Assembly: GCF_021147775.1 (NCBI RefSeq)
Contig: NZ_JAGTPK010000004.1
Span: forward strand, 1-64,000
Length of the DNA stretch: 64,000 bases
From: Pseudomonas californiensis
Lineage (GTDB): Bacteria; Pseudomonadota; Gammaproteobacteria; Pseudomonadales; Pseudomonadaceae
Direction of reading: 5' to 3'
Below the pieces are notes generated by a model. It was not told the origin of the DNA and did not search any database. It worked only from the letters and a program-made list of their open reading frames with translations. Shown in pieces: positions 45,123 to 54,146 of this stretch. The position numbers and the translations under genes are program-made. Numbering within the stretch: the stretch's first letter is position 1; each line of letters begins with the position of its first letter.

Positions 45123-45572
45123 ATGGCTCAGAGTCGAGCGGCGCGTCTGGCGCCAGTCGTCGAGATGGCGGAGGCCGCCGAGCGTGCGGCGGCCCAGCGT
45201 CTCGGGCATTTTCAGGGGCAGGTCAATCTCGCCAACAACAAGCTTCAGGAACTGGACCAGTTCCGCCAGGACTATCAGCAGCAATGGCTCGAGCGAGGCA
45301 GTGCCGGCGTCTCCGGTCAATGGCTGCTGGGTTATCAACGGTTTCTCAGCCAGCTCGATACCGCCGTCGCACAGCAGTACAAAAGCCTTGAGTGGCACAA
45401 GGTCAATCTGGAAAAGGCCCGTGGTGCCTGGCAGGCGTGTTATGCGAGGGTCGAAGGCTTGCGCAAGCTGGTGCAGCGCTACATGGATGAGGCACGCAAG
45501 CTGGAAGACAAGCGGGAGCAAAAGCTGTTGGACGAATTGTCCCAGCGGTTGCCCCGCCACGAACAGTTCTGA
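45123..45572 (+). CDS. fliJ: FliJ, export chaperone escort
   Basis: A 149-residue coiled-coil protein throughout (RVEGLRKLVQRYMDEARKLE, KREQKLLDELSQRLP). It acts with FliH and FliI at the export gate and recycles chaperones. Size, helicity and place after fliI fit. The ATG lies six bases after the fliI stop. Confidence 0.94.
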   Translation: MAQSRAARLAPVVEMAEAAERAAAQRLGHFQGQVNLANNKLQELDQFRQDYQQQWLERGSAGVSGQWLLGYQRFLSQLDTAVAQQYKSLEWHKVNLEKARGAWQACYARVEGLRKLVQRYMDEARKLEDKREQKLLDELSQRLPRHEQF

Positions 45573-45642
45573 CTGTGATGGGCAATTGCTCAGGCTGGTC
45601 TAAGCTCACATCGTCTCGGCGATGAAACACTTGAGGGATCCC

Positions 45643-45945
45643 ATGACAGTGATATCCGAGCTTTCTCCCGACAAGCGGCAGCTGACGCTGCTGGTTGAAG
45701 GTCGTTTCGATTTTGCGATGCATCAAGCGTTTCGAAGCGCGTATGAAAGTTATCCTTACGACCTGAACTATGTGGTCGACCTTCGCGATACGCATTATCT
45801 GGACAGCTCGGCATTGGGGATGCTGTTGCTGTTGCGCGATCACGCTGGCGGCGAAAGGGCTCAGGTCCGACTCATCAATTGCACGTCTGATGTCTTCAAG
45901 ATCCTGGCCATCTCGAATTTCTCCAAGCTGTTCCAGTTGAGCTGA
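45643..45945 (+). CDS. hsbA: HsbA, anti-sigma-factor antagonist (STAS domain)
   Basis: A 100-residue STAS protein. The phosphorylation loop is RDTHYLDSSALGMLLLLRDH, with S56 aligned to the serine modified in the family. In P. aeruginosa HsbA binds the anti-sigma factor FlgM or the diguanylate cyclase HsbD, depending on phosphorylation, and so links to motility or biofilm. I chose ATG 45643, with GAGGG seven bases upstream. ATG 45622 is possible. It is followed by hsbR after three bases. Confidence 0.88.
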   Translation: MTVISELSPDKRQLTLLVEGRFDFAMHQAFRSAYESYPYDLNYVVDLRDTHYLDSSALGMLLLLRDHAGGERAQVRLINCTSDVFKILAISNFSKLFQLS

Positions 45946-45948
45946 CGC

Positions 45949-47646
45949 TTGCTCCCGGTACCGAAAGGCTTGCGCATTCTGATCGCTGACGACAGCGCCA
46001 GCGACCGGTTGCTGCTCGCCACAATCGTGGCGCGGCAGGGGCATTGGGTGTTGAGTGCTGCCAATGGGCTGGAGGCCGTGGCGTTATTCAGTTCCGAACG
46101 CCCACATCTGATTCTGATGGACGCAATGATGCCGTTGATGGACGGCTTCGAGGCGGCGCGACGGATCAAGGCCATGGCCGGTGAAGCGCTGGTGCCGATC
46201 ATATTCCTGACGTCACTCACCCAGGGTGAGGCGCTGGCGCGTTGTCTGGATGCTGGTGGCGATGACTTCATCTCCAAACCTTATAACCCGTTGGTGCTTG
46301 CCGCCAAAATCAACGCGATGAACCGTCTCAGGCTGCTGCAGGAGACGGTTCTTCAACAGCGCGACCTGATTGCGACGCACCACGAATACCTGCTCAATGA
46401 ACAGCGTGTCGCCAAGGCGGTATTTGATCAGATCGCGCACTCGGGGTGCCTGGGCGCGGCCAATATCCGTTATCTGCAGTCTCCTTACGCGTTGTTCAAC
46501 GGCGACCTGATGCTGGCGGCCTACACGCCCGCCGGGCATATGCATGTACTGCTCGGTGACTTCACAGGGCATGGCCTGCCGGCTGCCGTAGGTGCCATGC
46601 CGCTTGCTGAGGTGTTCTACGGCATGACCGCCAAGGGCTACGGCCTTGTGGAAATACTCAGAGAGATGAACGCCAAGCTCAAGCGCATCCTGCCGGTCGA
46701 CATGTTTTGCTGCGCTACGCTGCTGTGCGTCAATCTCGAGCGGCGTCAGGTCGAGGTCTGGAATGGCGGTCTGCCCGATGGCTATCTGCTGCGGGCTGAC
46801 CGGAGCGAGCGAGTCCCGCTGGCCTCGCGTCATCTGCCCCTCGGTGTGCTCAGTGTCAATGGTTTCGATCCTCGTACCGAGGTTCATCCGTTGGCTCCGG
46901 GTGACCGTATATTCCTGCTGTCCGATGGCGTGCTCGACACCAGCGACAGTCAAGATCAGTTGTTTGGCGTACAGCGCTTGCGCGACGTACTGGCGGCCAA
47001 CCTTCAGCCAGACTTGTTGATCGAAGAGATTCTTCAGGCATTGAATGATTTTGGCGGCAAGGCGCGTGACGACGTCAGCCTGCTGGAGATCACGGCCACA
47101 GATGAAGTGTCTGATTCGTTGCCGACGCTGACCTATTCCGATAGCGGAGCATCTAGCCCGCTGGACTGGTCGGCCAGTTTCGAGTTCAGGGCCTCCACCC
47201 TCAGACGTTTCAACCCTTTGCCCTATGTATTGCAACTGCTGCTGGAGGTGCACGGTCTTCGCAGTCAGGGCGGAGCGCTGCATGCGGTGATGGGCGAGCT
47301 CTACAGCAACGCGCTGGAGCACGGTGTGCTGGGGCTTGATTCGTCGCTCAAACATGATGCCTCTGGTTTTGCCCGCTATTATGAACAGCGGGCCAAGCGT
47401 CTTGACGAGCTTCAGGACGGCTTTGTCCGAGTAACTGTGCAGATTGAACCCATGGGGCAGGGTGGTCGTCTGACCATCAGTGTCGAAGACAGTGGTGACG
47501 GATTCGATGCGCCTTATGTCCTGAACCTTGAACCGGCTGAAGACGAGCTGTACGGTCGGGGAATGCGATTGGTGCGTGAACTGAGCCGTCAGGCTCGATG
47601 GTCTACGGATGGCAGGACGGCCAGCGTGGAATTTTTCTGGGAGTGA
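45949..47646 (+). CDS. hsbR: HsbR, response regulator with PP2C phosphatase and anti-sigma kinase domains
   Basis: A 565-residue three-domain protein. The receiver domain (RILIADDSASDRLLLATIVA) has the acceptor D58 in LILMDAMMPLMDG and K in DDFISKPYNP. A SpoIIE/PP2C phosphatase follows (about 170-385: LLGDFTGHGLPAAVGAMPLA, LLSDGVLDTSDS). The C-terminal HATPase domain (about 420-565) has MGELYSNALEHGVLGLD and SVEDSGDGFD. It phosphorylates or dephosphorylates HsbA according to input from HptB. The frame is closed three bases upstream, so TTG 45949 is the likely start. Confidence 0.9.
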   Translation: MLPVPKGLRILIADDSASDRLLLATIVARQGHWVLSAANGLEAVALFSSERPHLILMDAMMPLMDGFEAARRIKAMAGEALVPIIFLTSLTQGEALARCLDAGGDDFISKPYNPLVLAAKINAMNRLRLLQETVLQQRDLIATHHEYLLNEQRVAKAVFDQIAHSGCLGAANIRYLQSPYALFNGDLMLAAYTPAGHMHVLLGDFTGHGLPAAVGAMPLAEVFYGMTAKGYGLVEILREMNAKLKRILPVDMFCCATLLCVNLERRQVEVWNGGLPDGYLLRADRSERVPLASRHLPLGVLSVNGFDPRTEVHPLAPGDRIFLLSDGVLDTSDSQDQLFGVQRLRDVLAANLQPDLLIEEILQALNDFGGKARDDVSLLEITATDEVSDSLPTLTYSDSGASSPLDWSASFEFRASTLRRFNPLPYVLQLLLEVHGLRSQGGALHAVMGELYSNALEHGVLGLDSSLKHDASGFARYYEQRAKRLDELQDGFVRVTVQIEPMGQGGRLTISVEDSGDGFDAPYVLNLEPAEDELYGRGMRLVRELSRQARWSTDGRTASVEFFWE

Positions 47647-47688
47647 GTGGCATAATCGGCCCCGGAGTCTTGATCAAGGAGTGAGCAA

Positions 47689-48045
47689 GTGTCGATTCAT
47701 CTGGATTACAGCGTGTTAAGTGCCTTGCAGGACGTCATGGAGGATGAGTATCCGACGCTCGTAGACGTGTTTCTCAAGGATTCCGAGCTTAGACTCGCGC
47801 AGTTGCGATCCGCGGCTGAAGATCGTAATCCGGACTTGCAGGCCTTGAGCCTGACGGCCCATAGCTTCAAGGGCAGCAGCAGCAACATGGGCGCGTTGCG
47901 CCTCTGCGAGCTCTGTCGTCAGCTTGAAGAACAGGCCCGCCAGCAGAAAAGCTCGGGGGTGGCGGAGTTGGTCGGCAAGATCGATACCGAGTATCTGACG
48001 GTTCGACGGCTCTTCAACGCTGAGCGCCAGTTCTTTATCAATTGA
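47689..48045 (+). CDS. hptB: HptB, histidine phosphotransfer protein
   Basis: A 118-residue Hpt domain. The phospho-acceptor is H58 in LTAHSFKGSSSNMGALRLC, the invariant Hpt signature. In P. aeruginosa HptB receives phosphate from several hybrid kinases and passes it to HsbR, acting on RsmY and motility. The start is GTG 47689 with AAGGAGTGAG upstream. The order hsbA-hsbR-hptB is conserved with the known set. Confidence 0.9.
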   Translation: MSIHLDYSVLSALQDVMEDEYPTLVDVFLKDSELRLAQLRSAAEDRNPDLQALSLTAHSFKGSSSNMGALRLCELCRQLEEQARQQKSSGVAELVGKIDTEYLTVRRLFNAERQFFIN

Positions 48046-48082
48046 CCTGCTCAGTGCTGCATATCAATCGTCATTTGTGCAT

Positions 48083-48098
48083 TGGCCCGTATCTTGCT
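48083..48098 (+). promoter_or_regulatory. RpoN (sigma54) promoter of fliK
   Basis: TGGCCCGTATCTTGCT matches the -24/-12 consensus with a single change in the -24 box. It lies 38 bases before the fliK start. Confidence 0.8.
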
Positions 48099-48135
48099 TT
48101 TACCACGGTAACAAGCAGCTCATGCGGAGACCAAA

Positions 48136-49608
48136 ATGCCCCTCGCTACCAACGCACTTCTTCAGGCCAACACGACCGCGGCCTCCCGGTCGAGTACCGC
48201 CAACAATGCGCTCAAGCCGACTGACAGCAGCAAGGACGGGGCTTCCAGCTTTTCCAACGTCTATGCCAAGCAGGCCAAGGACGCAGTTCCTGCCCGCGAT
48301 GACGTGCAAACCAAGGCGGGTCGCGACAAGGTCGTGCCCGACAAGGACAAGGTAGCGAGCGGCAAGGGCAAGCCCGATGACGACAAGACTGCTGCCGCTG
48401 ACCAGTCGACGGTTGCCGATAGCGGCAACGACTTGCCTGGGGTGGTCGCCACGGCTGATACCGATGACGGCAAAGCAGACGCTGACGCCGCGTTGATCGA
48501 TGCTCAAGCAGCAGCTGATGCCCAGGCGTTAGCCGACCTGGCGAACTTGAATGCTCAGGTCGTTGTCGATCCGGCTCAAGACCCGGCACTTCAAGCCATG
48601 GCAGCGCAGGGCCCGGCTTTGACCGTGATTCCCGTGGCCACCAATCCTGTCACCGAGGTGAAAACGTTACCCCTCGTCGGCACGAAGGCTTCTGCAGGCA
48701 TTGATCCGAAGGCTTCGCCTTTGGTCTCTGGCGCTATTGCCGCACCTGCTGTGGTGGAAGAAGCGTTCAACCCCGACGCCGATCCACTGGATGGCCTGGA
48801 CGCGGTGCAACTGGCGCTGGAAAACGCATCTGCCAAGACCCAGGTAGCCGGACAGAGCACTCAGGCCGCCATTAAGGCGACACCGTCCAGCTCTGAAGCA
48901 GATCCCGCGCAGAATGTCGCCAATAACCTGGCGGCGTTGACCGAACAGAAGCCCTCGGAAGATGGCAGTACAGAAAGCAGTGACAAGTCTTTCAGTGGTC
49001 TGATTGGTGAGGGCCTGAAAGACGTCAAGAGTGCTGCCGGCGATACGCGCGTCGATAACTTTGCCGACCGCCTTGCCGCCTTGAGTCAGGCCGCCCAGCC
49101 TGCCCGGGTTGCCGCAACGCCTTCCAGTGCTCCGTTGATGAGCCAGCCACTGGCCATGCACCAGAGTGGTTGGACTGAGGGGATCGTTGATCGAGTGATG
49201 TACTTGTCGAGTCAGAATCTGAAGTCGGCGGATATCAAGCTTGAACCAGCCGAGCTGGGTCGTCTGGATATTCGCGTCAACATGGCGCCGGACCAGCAGA
49301 CTCAGGTGACGTTCATGAGCGCACACTTGGGCGTACGTGACGCGCTCGAAAGCCAGGTGTCGCGACTGCGTGAGTCGTTCGTCCAGCAAGGGCTTGGCCA
49401 AGTGGACGTCAACGTGTCGGACCAGTCACAGCAACAGGCCCAGCAGCAGGCTCAGGAGCAGGCCAATCGTGCTCAGCGCGGCGGACGCGGCAGTGGCATG
49501 GGGTCTGGCGATGCGCTGGATGACAGTGCGACGGTCGATGCGGCGATCCCGGTCAGTCAGCCAGCGGCACGCGTGCTGGGTACCAGCGAGATCGATTACT
49601 ACGCCTGA
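48136..49608 (+). CDS. fliK: FliK, hook-length control protein
   Basis: A 490-residue exported ruler. The N-terminal two thirds are low-complexity, rich in Ala, Asp, Lys and Thr, with little conservation. The C-terminal switch domain is recognisable by SADIKLEPAELGRLDIRVNM and VRDALESQVSRLRESFVQQG, followed by a Gln-rich tail (SQQQAQQQAQEQANRAQRGG). FliK stops hook growth and switches FlhB specificity. The ATG at 48136 is preceded by GCGGAGACC. It sits between the hsb/hpt module and fliL. Confidence 0.93.
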   Translation: MPLATNALLQANTTAASRSSTANNALKPTDSSKDGASSFSNVYAKQAKDAVPARDDVQTKAGRDKVVPDKDKVASGKGKPDDDKTAAADQSTVADSGNDLPGVVATADTDDGKADADAALIDAQAAADAQALADLANLNAQVVVDPAQDPALQAMAAQGPALTVIPVATNPVTEVKTLPLVGTKASAGIDPKASPLVSGAIAAPAVVEEAFNPDADPLDGLDAVQLALENASAKTQVAGQSTQAAIKATPSSSEADPAQNVANNLAALTEQKPSEDGSTESSDKSFSGLIGEGLKDVKSAAGDTRVDNFADRLAALSQAAQPARVAATPSSAPLMSQPLAMHQSGWTEGIVDRVMYLSSQNLKSADIKLEPAELGRLDIRVNMAPDQQTQVTFMSAHLGVRDALESQVSRLRESFVQQGLGQVDVNVSDQSQQQAQQQAQEQANRAQRGGRGSGMGSGDALDDSATVDAAIPVSQPAARVLGTSEIDYYA

Positions 49609-49787
49609 CGCTCGCCAACACGCACCGACTTGCTCCACTGCTGACGTGTGTCGCTCTGGGGCAGGTGGGATCGCGAAACCTCCCGGTTGTCGCGCTGAAG
49701 ATTCCCGCCTGGAATGCTCGCCTGACCTGCGTGCCAGCGCCGAGTGGTATCTATTTGTGTCCGTTGAGTTGCGGCTTCTTTCAACTC

Positions 49788-49803
49788 TGGCATAACACTT
49801 GCT
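49788..49803 (+). promoter_or_regulatory. RpoN (sigma54) promoter of fliLMNOPQR-flhB
   Basis: TGGCATAACACTTGCT fits the -24/-12 consensus with two mild changes and correct GG/GC spacing, 52 bases before fliL. A GTCACATATTGAAG stretch just downstream may be a weak FleQ site. The rest of 49609-49854 holds no gene. Confidence 0.75.
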
Positions 49804-49854
49804 CAGCCCCTGTCACATATTGAAGAACCTCTTGAATAGTGACGGATTATTGGC

Positions 49855-50355
49855 ATGGCGAAGAGCGACGAAGTTAAAGACCCCGCATCCAAAGGCAAGC
49901 TCAAGCTCATCATCATTGCGGTTGTGGCGTTGCTTCTCGCCGTCGGCCTTTCAGTGGGAGCAACCTGGTTTCTGATGCACAAGGGTGAAAGCAAGCCTGA
50001 TCCGGCAGCTGCCGCAGCTGCAGCCAACGTCAAGCCGGTGGCGGTGTTCGAGCCACTGACGCCTGCTTTCGTCGTTAACTTCAATGCCGGCGGTCGCCAG
50101 CGCTACATGCAGGTCAGCATCACCATGCTGGGGCGTAACGCTGCCGACATGGAGGCCTTGAAGGTGCATATGCCGGTGATTCGCAATAACCTGGTCATGC
50201 TGTTTGCTGCCATTCCTTTTGATTCGCTGGCCTCGCCGGTCGGTCAGGAAATGCTGCGTCAGAAAGCGACAGCGAGCATTCAGGAAGTGGCACAGAAAGA
50301 ACTCGGCAAGACTGTGATCGAACAGCTGCTGTTCACTAATTTCGTATTGCAGTAG
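49855..50355 (+). CDS. fliL: FliL, basal-body associated membrane protein
   Basis: A 166-residue single-pass inner-membrane protein. The membrane helix (LIIIAVVALLLAVGLSVGAT) spans about residues 20-39, followed by a periplasmic domain ending in EQLLFTNFVLQ, the family's usual end. It supports stator function. It heads the fliLMNOPQR-flhB operon. fliM follows after nine bases. Confidence 0.96.
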   Translation: MAKSDEVKDPASKGKLKLIIIAVVALLLAVGLSVGATWFLMHKGESKPDPAAAAAAANVKPVAVFEPLTPAFVVNFNAGGRQRYMQVSITMLGRNAADMEALKVHMPVIRNNLVMLFAAIPFDSLASPVGQEMLRQKATASIQEVAQKELGKTVIEQLLFTNFVLQ

Positions 50356-50364
50356 GACTCTCAC

Positions 50365-51333
50365 ATGGCCGTGCAAGACCTGCTGTCCCAGGATGAAATC
50401 GACGCGCTGCTGCATGGCGTGGACGATGGTATGGTCCAGACTGAAGCCGCTGGCGAGCCGGGCAGCGTCAAAAGCTATGACCTGACCAGCCAGGACCGAA
50501 TCGTCCGGGGTCGCATGCCGACCCTGGAAATGATCAACGAGCGATTTGCCCGCTACACGCGTATCAGCATGTTCAACCTGCTGCGCCGTTCGGCGGACGT
50601 GGCGGTCGGTGGCGTGCAAGTCATGAAGTTCGGTGAGTACGTGCACTCGCTGTACGTGCCTACCAGCCTCAATCTGGCCAAGATCAAGCCGCTGCGAGGC
50701 ACAGCGTTATTCATTCTTGACGCCAAGCTGGTGTTCAAGCTGGTGGACAACTTCTTTGGCGGTGATGGCCGTCACGCCAAGATCGAAGGCCGTGAATTCA
50801 CGCCAACCGAGTTGCGCGTGGTCCGCATGGTGCTGGATCAGGCCTTCATCGACCTGAAGGAAGCCTGGCAGGCGATCATGGAAGTGAACTTCGAGTACAT
50901 CAATTCGGAAGTGAACCCGGCCATGGCCAACATCGTCGGCCCGAGCGAGGCGGTGGTGATTTCAACGTTCCATATCGAACTCGATGGCGGTGGTGGCGAT
51001 CTGCACGTGACCATGCCGTATTCGATGATCGAGCCGATCCGCGAAATGCTCGACGCCGGCTTCCAGTCGGATCTTGATGATCAGGATGAGCGCTGGGTCA
51101 ACGCGCTCAAGGAAGACGTGCTGGACGTCAATGTGCCGCTGAGCACTACCATTGCCCAGCGCCAGTTGCCTTTGCGCGATATTTTGCACATGCGGCCTGG
51201 CGACGTGATTCCGATCGAACTGGCCGACTCGCTGGTCATGCGGGCCAACGGTGTGCCTTCGTTCAAGGTCAAGCTCGGCTCGCACAAGGGCAAGATGGCC
51301 CTGCAAGTAATCGAACCCATAGCGCGACGCTGA
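50365..51333 (+). CDS. fliM: FliM, motor switch protein
   Basis: A 322-residue C-ring protein. The N-terminal CheY-P binding segment is LLSQDEIDALLHGVDDG. The middle domain carries the conserved FFGGDGRHAKIEGREFT, and the C-terminal domain is FliN-like (RDILHMRPGDVIPIELADSL). It transmits the CheY signal to FliG. It lies nine bases after fliL. Confidence 0.98.
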   Translation: MAVQDLLSQDEIDALLHGVDDGMVQTEAAGEPGSVKSYDLTSQDRIVRGRMPTLEMINERFARYTRISMFNLLRRSADVAVGGVQVMKFGEYVHSLYVPTSLNLAKIKPLRGTALFILDAKLVFKLVDNFFGGDGRHAKIEGREFTPTELRVVRMVLDQAFIDLKEAWQAIMEVNFEYINSEVNPAMANIVGPSEAVVISTFHIELDGGGGDLHVTMPYSMIEPIREMLDAGFQSDLDDQDERWVNALKEDVLDVNVPLSTTIAQRQLPLRDILHMRPGDVIPIELADSLVMRANGVPSFKVKLGSHKGKMALQVIEPIARR

Positions 51334-51394
51334 CCCTCGAGGTCTACGTCGGAAATTGTTGCGTAATTGAATCACTGTTCGCAGAGGACAACCG

Positions 51395-51856
51395 ATGGCT
51401 GATGAAAACGATATGACGTCTGCTGAAGACCAGGCACTGGCCGATGAGTGGGCTGCTGCATTGGGTGAGGCCGGTGAAGGTGGTCAGGATGACATCGACG
51501 CGCTGCTGGCCGCTGACGCAGGCAATTCGACCAATCGCATGGCGATGGAAGAATTTGGCAGCGTGCCGAAAAACACCGCGCCGGTGACGCTGGATGGTCC
51601 GAACCTGGATGTGATTCTGGACATCCCGGTGTCGATCTCGATGGAGGTGGGCAGCACGGACATCAACATCCGCAACCTGCTGCAGCTCAACCAGGGTTCG
51701 GTGATCGAGCTGGATCGTCTTGCCGGTGAGCCGCTGGACGTGTTGGTCAACGGCACACTGATTGCCCATGGCGAAGTGGTTGTGGTCAACGAGAAGTTCG
51801 GTATCCGTCTGACTGACGTGATCAGCCCAAGTGAACGCATCAAGAAGTTGCGCTAA
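51395..51856 (+). CDS. fliN: FliN, motor switch protein
   Basis: A 153-residue C-ring protein. Residues 1-70 form a variable acidic leader, and the SpoA domain follows (DVILDIPVSISMEVGSTDIN, LLQLNQGSVIELDRLAGEPL, IRLTDVISPSERIKKLR). It also docks FliH at the base. The ATG is preceded by AGAGGACAACC. The next gene starts directly at the following base. Confidence 0.98.
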   Translation: MADENDMTSAEDQALADEWAAALGEAGEGGQDDIDALLAADAGNSTNRMAMEEFGSVPKNTAPVTLDGPNLDVILDIPVSISMEVGSTDINIRNLLQLNQGSVIELDRLAGEPLDVLVNGTLIAHGEVVVVNEKFGIRLTDVISPSERIKKLR

Positions 51857-52306
51857 GTGAGGCGCTTGCTGAGCGTTCTGCTGATGCTGCCTGCCTTGGT
51901 ATGGGCTGCTGAGCCCACTGCGCAGGCCGCACCGACAGCCCCTGCGCAAGTAGCCGGCAGTGTCTCCAGCGGTATGGGCGGGCAAGTGGCGCAGCTGCTG
52001 TTCGGTCTGTTGCTGGTAGTCGGTCTGATCTTCGTCCTGGCGTGGGTCATGCGTCGGGTACAGCGTGCCGGGCCGAACAATAGTCAGGTGATCGAACTGG
52101 TGAGTTCGCGGGCCATCGGTCCGCGTGATCGACTGGTGCTGGTTCAGGTTGGCAATGAGCAGGTTCTACTGGGTATCTCACCGGGCAGCATCACGCCTTT
52201 GCATGTGCTCAAGGAGCCTGTGCAAGTGCCGGTGCGCGAGCAGACGACCCCTGAATTCGCTCAGCGTCTGCTGGAGCTGATGGGCAAGGATAAGGACAAG
52301 AAGTAA
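51857..52306 (+). CDS. fliO: FliO, flagellar export-gate assembly protein
   Basis: A 149-residue bitopic membrane protein. It has an N-terminal signal-like segment ([20 protein letters not shown]) and a membrane helix ([20 protein letters not shown]) near residues 42-61. The cytoplasmic part starts [20 protein letters not shown] and ends in a Lys-rich tail. It helps FliP assemble. The GTG start directly abuts the fliN stop, and its stop shares one base with the fliP ATG. Confidence 0.93.
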   Translation: MRRLLSVLLMLPALVWAAEPTAQAAPTAPAQVAGSVSSGMGGQVAQLLFGLLLVVGLIFVLAWVMRRVQRAGPNNSQVIELVSSRAIGPRDRLVLVQVGNEQVLLGISPGSITPLHVLKEPVQVPVREQTTPEFAQRLLELMGKDKDKK

Positions 52307-53058
52307 TGGGCGCCTCGCGTTTCCTGATTCTGCTGCTGTTAGTGATGGCGGCGCCGTTGGCGCTGGCAGCCGATCCACTTTCAATCCCCGCGATCACGCT
52401 GTCCAACGGCGCGGATGGTCAGCAGGAGTACTCGGTCAGCCTGCAGATCCTGCTGATCATGACGGCGCTGAGCTTTATCCCGGCGTTCGTCATGCTGATG
52501 ACGAGCTTCACCCGCATCATCATCGTGTTTTCCATCCTTCGCCAGGCGTTGGGTCTGCAGCAGACGCCGTCCAATCAGATCCTCACTGGCATGGCGCTGT
52601 TTCTGACCATGTTCATCATGGCGCCGGTGTTCGATAGGGTGAATCAGGATGCATTGCAGCCCTATCTGGCCGAACAGTTGACGGCCCAGGATGCGGTGGC
52701 CAAGGCTCAGGTGCCGATCAAGGATTTCATGCTGGCGCAGACACGTACCAGCGACCTTGAGTTGTTCATGCGTTTGTCCAAGCGTACCGATATCGCAACG
52801 CCGGACGCCGCGCCGTTGACGATTCTGGTACCGGCTTTCGTGATCTCTGAACTCAAGACGGCGTTTCAGATCGGCTTCATGATCTTCATTCCATTTCTTA
52901 TCATCGACCTGGTGGTGGCCAGCGTTTTGATGGCGATGGGTATGATGATGCTGTCGCCTCTGATCATTTCCTTGCCGTTCAAGATCATGCTGTTCGTGCT
53001 GGTGGATGGCTGGGCGTTGATCGTCGGGACGCTGGCTGGCAGTTTTGGTGGCGTATGA
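52306..53058 (+). CDS. fliP: FliP, export-gate membrane protein
   Basis: A 250-residue polytopic protein with a cleavable signal peptide ([20 protein letters not shown]) and four membrane segments. Family signatures are [20 protein letters not shown] and [20 protein letters not shown]. Five copies form the core of the export gate with FliQ and FliR. It overlaps fliO by one base. Confidence 0.98.
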   Translation: MGASRFLILLLLVMAAPLALAADPLSIPAITLSNGADGQQEYSVSLQILLIMTALSFIPAFVMLMTSFTRIIIVFSILRQALGLQQTPSNQILTGMALFLTMFIMAPVFDRVNQDALQPYLAEQLTAQDAVAKAQVPIKDFMLAQTRTSDLELFMRLSKRTDIATPDAAPLTILVPAFVISELKTAFQIGFMIFIPFLIIDLVVASVLMAMGMMMLSPLIISLPFKIMLFVLVDGWALIVGTLAGSFGGV

Positions 53059-53083
53059 GTCGTTTTGCTGAGGAGTCTGTGCA

Positions 53084-53353
53084 ATGACGCCGGAAGTCGC
53101 GGTCGATCTGTTTCGTGAGGCGTTATGGCTGACCACGGTGCTGGTTGCGATTCTTGTGGTGCCGAGTCTGATCTGTGGTCTGTTGGTGGCCATGTTCCAG
53201 GCGGCAACCCAGATCAACGAACAAACGCTGAGCTTTCTGCCGCGTCTGATCGTGATGCTGATCACCTTGATCGTGATAGGCCCTTGGCTGTTGAAGATTT
53301 TCATGGAATACATGCTGTCGTTGTACAGCAGTATTCCGACGCTGATCGGCTAG
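53084..53353 (+). CDS. fliQ: FliQ, export-gate membrane protein
   Basis: An 89-residue protein with two membrane helices (LTTVLVAILVVPSLICGLLV and LIVMLITLIVIGPWLLKIFM) joined by QAATQINEQTLSFLP, the family signature. It is part of the FliPQR gate. The start ATG follows GAGGAGTCTGTGCA. Confidence 0.97.
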   Translation: MTPEVAVDLFREALWLTTVLVAILVVPSLICGLLVAMFQAATQINEQTLSFLPRLIVMLITLIVIGPWLLKIFMEYMLSLYSSIPTLIG

Positions 53354-53359
53354 CGCTGC

Positions 53360-54145
53360 ATGCAGCCGATGCTTGCGTTGACCGATGCCCAGATCAGTAC
53401 CTGGGTTGCCAGCTTCATGCTGCCGTTGTTTCGCATCGTCGCTGTCCTGATGACCATGCCTATCATCGGTACGACGCTGGTTCCCCGGCGTATTCGCCTG
53501 TATTTTGCCGTCGCGATCACGGTGGTGGTTGCGCCAGTGCTGCCCGCCATGCCCTCCGTTCAGGCGCTTGATCTGAGTGCGCTGCTGCTGATCGGCGAGC
53601 AGATCATCATCGGTGCTGGTATGGGGCTGGCACTGCAGCTGTTCTTCCAGATATTTGTTATCGCCGGCCAGATCATCTCGACCCAGATGGGTATGGGCTT
53701 CGCATCCATGGTCGACCCCACCAATGGCGTTTCTTCGGCCACGATCGGTCAGTTTTTCACAATGCTGGTCACGCTGCTGTTCCTGGCCATGAATGGGCAT
53801 CTGGTGGTGCTGGAAGTGGTTGTCGAAAGCTTCACAACGATGCCGGTAGGCAATGGTCTGCTGATCAACAATTTCTGGGGGCTGGCGACCGGGCTCGGCT
53901 GGGTGATGAGTTCTGGCCTGCGACTGGTATTGCCTGCTATCACCGCATTGCTGATCATCAACATCGCGTTTGGCGTCATGACGCGCGCCGCGCCGCAGCT
54001 CAATATCTTTTCCATCGGTTTCCCGCTCACGCTCGTGCTCGGGATGGTCATTCTGTGGATGACCATGGCCGATATCCTCAATCAGTATCAACCCTTGGCC
54101 GTAGAAGCTTTGCAGGGGTTGCGCGACATGGTGAGGGCTCGTTGA
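53360..54145 (+). CDS. fliR: FliR, export-gate membrane protein
   Basis: A 261-residue polytopic protein with about six hydrophobic segments. IVAVLMTMPIIGTTLVPRRI and GMGFASMVDPTNGVSSATIG are characteristic. It completes the FliPQR channel. The ATG is six bases after fliQ. flhB starts two bases after its stop. Confidence 0.97.
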   Translation: MQPMLALTDAQISTWVASFMLPLFRIVAVLMTMPIIGTTLVPRRIRLYFAVAITVVVAPVLPAMPSVQALDLSALLLIGEQIIIGAGMGLALQLFFQIFVIAGQIISTQMGMGFASMVDPTNGVSSATIGQFFTMLVTLLFLAMNGHLVVLEVVVESFTTMPVGNGLLINNFWGLATGLGWVMSSGLRLVLPAITALLIINIAFGVMTRAAPQLNIFSIGFPLTLVLGMVILWMTMADILNQYQPLAVEALQGLRDMVRAR

Positions 54146-54146
54146 G

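Noticed and set aside
46213..47355. A 380-codon open frame on the - strand
   Set aside because: Antisense to hsbR, with a translation rich in Gln, His and Arg and no family pattern.
48212..48589. Short repeated Ala/Asp/Lys codons in fliK as a possible DNA repeat or CRISPR-like array
   Set aside because: Repeats are irregular, in frame and explained by the low-complexity FliK N-terminal region. No CRISPR structure was seen anywhere in the window.
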